Part shown: piece by piece, positions 61,222 through 64,000 of the stretch | Layout of the letters: every line of letters starts with the position of its first letter | How positions within the stretch are numbered: position 1 is the first letter of the stretch | Source of the DNA: CBDCVA01 sp965222935 [NCBI: Candidatus Latescibacterota bacterium] | GTDB taxonomy: Bacteria > Latescibacterota > CBDCVA01 | DNA: 64,000 nt | Assembly: GCA_965222935.1 (NCBI GenBank) | Contig: CBDCVA010000002.1 | Span: forward strand, 1,178,001 to 1,242,000 | Reading direction: 5' to 3' | Notes under the pieces: model-generated | The model's input: only the letters and a program-made list of their open reading frames with translations | What the model was told of the DNA's origin: nothing | Database searches by the model: none | Made by a program: the position numbers and the translations under genes

Positions 61222-61584
61222 ATGAGAGTCCTATTCTTCGATTACATGGGCAACGTCGGCGACGGGATCGGAGGCCCGCACGTTTACATCAATCAGATCA
61301 TCGCCGAATTGCGGGAGCATGGTCACGAGGTGGATTTCGTCGCCGCTTATGAGGACTTCCACAAGAAAGACATCAACGCATACGACGTCCTGCTCGCGCA
61401 CCCTGGGGTCAAGTCCCAGCGGGAGGTACTCGAGCTGGGCGACCGGGTTCGCTTGGCCATCCTCAAGTACGGCTTCGGCGGGCTTGAGCCCCTGATCACA
61501 GACAACCTCATCCCCATCATCCCGATAGAGAACCTCGGGCTGCTGCTGCGCTTCGTTGAGGGTAAGCCCCTCAGCAGCGCATAG
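61222..61584 (+). CDS. Unknown protein, 120 residues, GT4-like N terminus
   Basis: 120 residues, ATG behind GGAGAG. The start, MRVLFFDYMGNVGDGIGGPH then VYINQIIAELREHGHEVDFV, looks like the first strand and helix of GT4 glycosyltransferases. The second half (DVLLAHPGVKSQREVLELGD, LILKYG-like helix and NLIPIIPIENLGLLLRFVEG) looks more like a receiver-type alpha/beta fold. The protein has no catalytic half of a glycosyltransferase. It could be a stand-alone small protein or the remains of a larger gene. No close partner gene. Confidence 0.55.
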   Translation: MRVLFFDYMGNVGDGIGGPHVYINQIIAELREHGHEVDFVAAYEDFHKKDINAYDVLLAHPGVKSQREVLELGDRVRLAILKYGFGGLEPLITDNLIPIIPIENLGLLLRFVEGKPLSSA

Positions 61585-61593
61585 CATGGATGC

Positions 61594-61740
61594 CTATAGC
61601 CAGCCGCCCTTCTCGCGTTCCAACGTACGGCCAAGGCGGGCCAGTTCGGCGGTCTTGCCGGCGCCGGGTTGGCCAGCAAGCAAGAGATGCGGACTGCAGG
61701 GATTCCTTCCAGCGTCCCGGCGGATGTGGCATCGTTCGAC
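61594..61740 (-). pseudogene. Truncated P-loop NTPase remnant (STAND/AAA-like)
   Basis: On the minus strand a frame reads CSPHLLLAGQPGAGKTAELA then RLGRTLEREKGGWL and stops at 61594. The GQPGAGKT-AELARL pattern is the Walker A region of STAND or AAA NTPases (H-L-L-L-x-G-Q-P-G-x-G-K-T-x-E-L). Nothing recognisable precedes or follows, so only the P-loop piece survives. A TTCGAC repeat lies at its upstream edge. Confidence 0.45.
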
Positions 61741-61757
61741 TGGCTCAGCCCTTCGAC

Positions 61758-62972
61758 CTAACTGCGCGCCGCCGGGACCCGAGGTGTCGCTCGGACGCCG
61801 ATGCGCTTGAAATCCTCCCGCGTGAGCAGATCGAGGGATGCCGGTGGACCGACGGGGATGTTCTCGCCGGCGCGTAAGACCGCTGCGGGCACGAGCTTCT
61901 GCGTCCCTGCGCGCACTTCTCCCGTCGTGTCCTGGTACTGGTAGCGGCCCTCCTGGAGCTCGAAGACGGCGACATCGGCGACAGTGCCGGAGCGCAGCGT
62001 GCCCAGCCGGTCTTCCATGCCCATCGCGCGCGCCGGGGCGGTCGTGACCTTAGCGATGACGTCCGGGAGCGACAGGCCCAACAGGAAGAATTTCGCCGCG
62101 GTCGTCGCCAGATCGAAGACAGGCCCTTCGATGCTATAGACGTGCAGGTCGCTAGAGATGGAATCGGGCGGAAAGCCCTGATCCAAGGCGGCCTCGGCCA
62201 CCTGAAAGCCGAAGCTCCCCGCACCGTGGCCGACGTCGAACCAGATCCCCTTATCCCGCGCGCGCCGCACCGCGTCGAACACGCGGCGCTCGTCGTCGAC
62301 GATGCCGGTCTCCCGGCTGTGATAGCAATGGGTGACGATGTCCCCTGGCCGCATCATGTCGAGTACCTCAGCCGTGCTGAGGGAAGACATGTTGGGATGG
62401 ACCATTAAGGGCTTATCGAGGGTTCTGGCAGCCTCGGCGGCGCAGCGTAGTCCTTCGGGACCGTTTGCGCCCACGAGCATGGTCGAAAGGCGAATCTTGA
62501 TCCCGACGATCGTCTCGGGATAAAGCTCCGCGACGCGGACCGCGTCATCGACATCCGCCCATCTGATGTTCTCCAGATCCCCCACCTGCGGGGCGACGAG
62601 GCCCGCCACACAGATGTTCAGGAAGGCGTAGATGCGCGTGCGTACATCTCGTATGATGAAGCGCTCGAAGGCGGGGAAGCTTCTCGCGCCCGCCGAGCCC
62701 GCGTCGAAGACGGTGGTGACGCCTTTGGCCAGACAGTGCGGGTCCGCCTCGATGCCCCAGTGGGTCGCACCCCAATAGACATGGGTGTGCAGGTCCACGA
62801 GCCCGGGGGTGACGATGCGGTCGCCCGCGTCGATGACCTCAGCGCCGTCCGTGGGAAGCGACGGCTCAATGGCGGCTATGACCCCGCCCGAGACCCCCAC
62901 GTCGCAGACGGCGTCGAGATCCTGGGAAGGATCAATGACCCGCCCACCGCGGATGATACAGTCGTAAGACAT
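61758..62972 (-). CDS. Amidohydrolase/deacetylase-family metallohydrolase
   Basis: 404 residues. The N-terminal small beta domain (DCIIRGGRVIDPSQDLDAVC) leads to the barrel with GLVDLHTHVYWG (H-x-H), ETIVGIKIRLST (possible carboxylated Lys), PLMVHPNMSS, DIVTHCYHSRETGI and the Asp in SISSDLHVYSIEG. This matches the group related to dihydroorotase and D-aminoacylases, often listed as 'amidohydrolase/deacetylase family metallohydrolase'. It probably hydrolyses an N-acyl or cyclic amide. It is divergent from the D-threonine-aldolase-like gene at 63108, a recurrent pairing that suggests D-amino-acid or amino-sugar breakdown. Confidence 0.88.
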   Translation of the reverse strand: MSYDCIIRGGRVIDPSQDLDAVCDVGVSGGVIAAIEPSLPTDGAEVIDAGDRIVTPGLVDLHTHVYWGATHWGIEADPHCLAKGVTTVFDAGSAGARSFPAFERFIIRDVRTRIYAFLNICVAGLVAPQVGDLENIRWADVDDAVRVAELYPETIVGIKIRLSTMLVGANGPEGLRCAAEAARTLDKPLMVHPNMSSLSTAEVLDMMRPGDIVTHCYHSRETGIVDDERRVFDAVRRARDKGIWFDVGHGAGSFGFQVAEAALDQGFPPDSISSDLHVYSIEGPVFDLATTAAKFFLLGLSLPDVIAKVTTAPARAMGMEDRLGTLRSGTVADVAVFELQEGRYQYQDTTGEVRAGTQKLVPAAVLRAGENIPVGPPASLDLLTREDFKRIGVRATPRVPAARS

Positions 62973-63107
62973 GGCACGCTCCTTCTCCTGAGCCTGATAG
63001 TGCTACCGAGAAGACAAGATACAGCTTCGCGCAATCCTTGTGCGATAGATATATTGCAGGAGACTGGATACAACTTTCCTGATGGTAAGATCTGATGGAG
63101 GACGCTG
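62973..63107. promoter_or_regulatory. Divergent promoter region
   Basis: 135 bp between two divergent genes, clearly more A/T-rich than its surroundings. A TATATT lies at 63050-63055 pointing rightward, and the gene at 63108 has GGAGG at 63097-63101. No firm -35 box is seen in either direction. Confidence 0.35.
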
Positions 63108-64000
63108 ATGGACCCTCAGTATCTCATAAATAACCCTGACGCAATCCCTTCGCCCAGTCTGCTGGTCTACCGCCCGATTCTGGAGCGCAACATCCATAGG
63201 GCGCTCGAACTCGCTGAGGGTGATCCTTCACGCCTGAGACCGCACTGCAAGACCCACAAGACCCGGGAGATCGCCGAGATTGAGTTGGGGTTGGGCATCA
63301 CCAAGCATAAGTGCGCGACGCTTGCCGAGGCCGCCATGCTAGCGGAGGCCGGCTTAACCGATGTTCTGATCGCCTATCCCCGGGTGGGTCCGGCCGTCGA
63401 AGGCTTCATCGAGATCATGGCGCGCTACCCAACCTGCGATTTCAAGGTGACCGTCGACCATTCCGAGTCCTTACACGCGCTCTCGGCCGCCCTCGCCGCC
63501 CGGGGGCTCGAGGCGTCTGTCTTGGTGGACCTCGACGTCGGGATGCATCGGACGGGCATCGCTCCCGGTGATGCGGCGTTATCCCTCTACCGGCTCCTGA
63601 GCGAACTTCCAGGCGTGCGCCCAGGAGGCATTCATGCGTACGACGGGCAGAACCATCAGCGGGACCCCGCAGAGCGTCAGCGCGCCGCGATGGCTTGCTT
63701 CGAGAAGGTCAGAGCGCTCAAGGAGGCAGCCGAGGCCGAGGGCCTGCCCGTCCCGAGCATCGTGATGGGCTGCACAGCCACCTTTCCGTTCTACGCGCGG
63801 CTCGAGGGTGTGGAGGCCTCGCCGGGGACATGCTTCTTGCAGGACTGGGGCTTTCAGCGAGCCTTTCCCGATCTTCCCTTCGAGCCCGCCGCCGTGCTGT
63901 TGAGCCGTGTCATCAGCATCCCCGCACCGGGACGGGTCACGCTCGATCTTGGTTACAAGGCCATTGCTTCCGACCAGCCGGGACCACGCGGGACGTTCCT
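63108..64000 (+). CDS. D-threonine aldolase-like PLP enzyme (alanine racemase fold), partial
   Basis: The gene runs past the end of the window; 297 codons are visible. ATG at 63108 has GGAGG upstream. SRLRPHCKTHKTREIAEIEL contains the PLP lysine (K48) in the R-P-H-x-K-T-H-K motif of D-threonine aldolases and D-serine dehydratases. ASVLVDLDVGMHRTGI follows as the barrel strand near PLP; GGIHAYDGQNHQRDP is a further family motif. Members cleave D-3-hydroxy amino acids to glycine and an aldehyde, with a metal ion. Divergent from the deacetylase-family gene. Confidence 0.88.
   Translation, partial: MDPQYLINNPDAIPSPSLLVYRPILERNIHRALELAEGDPSRLRPHCKTHKTREIAEIELGLGITKHKCATLAEAAMLAEAGLTDVLIAYPRVGPAVEGFIEIMARYPTCDFKVTVDHSESLHALSAALAARGLEASVLVDLDVGMHRTGIAPGDAALSLYRLLSELPGVRPGGIHAYDGQNHQRDPAERQRAAMACFEKVRALKEAAEAEGLPVPSIVMGCTATFPFYARLEGVEASPGTCFLQDWGFQRAFPDLPFEPAAVLLSRVISIPAPGRVTLDLGYKAIASDQPGPRGTF

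Noticed and set aside
1-64000. CRISPR array, rRNA, tRNA, insertion sequence or prophage
   Set aside because: No regularly spaced repeat array, RNA gene signature, transposase or phage structural gene was found; only fragments that might come from mobile elements.

Overview
The window is 64 kb of GC-rich DNA from a bacterium with strong third-position G/C bias and many GTG or TTG starts. No rRNA, tRNA or CRISPR array was recognised. The core genes are bacterial: one bifunctional-type Rel, a D-type AspRS, UppP, and a PhoH/PgpH/YbeY/CorC cluster. The flanks are rich in tandem Gfo/Idh/MocA oxidoreductases, TIM-barrel sugar isomerases, a phytanoyl-CoA dioxygenase, an unusual sulfatase, a DUF6785-like membrane protein and a D-threonine-aldolase-like enzyme. 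This mix is what one meets in uncultured Poribacteria-, Latescibacterota- or Planctomycetota-like genomes. That placement is inference from gene content only; no marker gene was compared.

Region 1 (1-11.4 kb) is catabolic and accessory. It holds two tandem xylose-isomerase-like TIM barrels (one partial, one frameshifted), a sulfatase-fold hydrolase with Thr at the nucleophile position, and two tandem Gfo/Idh/MocA dehydrogenases. On the minus strand follow a 'virulence factor' small protein paired with a pterin-binding/MTHFR fusion, a BNR-repeat sialidase-like protein, a nitrilase-family amidase, and a purine phosphoribosyltransferase overlapping a dNMP-kinase-like gene.

Region 2 (11.5-36 kb) is a dense plus-strand housekeeping block, often coupled through 4-base or longer overlaps. 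In order: argS, a one-TM small protein, an HU-TPR fusion, holA, trxA, glyA, a GT4 glycosyltransferase, an isoprenylcysteine-methyltransferase-like membrane enzyme, a GT2 glycosyltransferase, rel, uppP, rnhB, yraN, a UMF1-type MFS protein, a secreted zinc phospholipase C/S1-P1-like protein, hisS, aspS, a lipoprotein, a LysM protein, phoH, pgpH, ybeY and a CorC/HlyC-type protein. It covers translation, replication, stringent response, envelope recycling and RNA maturation.

Region 3 (36-64 kb) is accessory and mostly on the minus strand. It holds a Nudix hydrolase, a large single-chain PqqD-like/radical SAM/SPASM/arsenite-methyltransferase (ArsM) fusion with a P-loop kinase upstream, an SPL-type radical SAM protein behind a promoter with a palindromic operator, an amidohydrolase, two SDRs, the DUF6785-like protein, the phytanoyl-CoA dioxygenase with a decayed relative, NhaC, glycogen phosphorylase, a duplicated 2-hydroxyacid dehydrogenase/isomerase unit with one isomerase copy decayed, two unknown proteins, twin MFS transporters with matching promoters, an FAD oxidoreductase, a deacetylase-type amidohydrolase and a partial D-threonine-aldolase-like gene. 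Decayed fragments (a recombinase-like tail and a STAND-NTPase-like P-loop) and short dispersed repeats point to past rearrangement.

The strongest candidate for something undescribed is the radical SAM-ArsM fusion at 37,027-39,528. The HU-TPR fusion between argS and holA is next.
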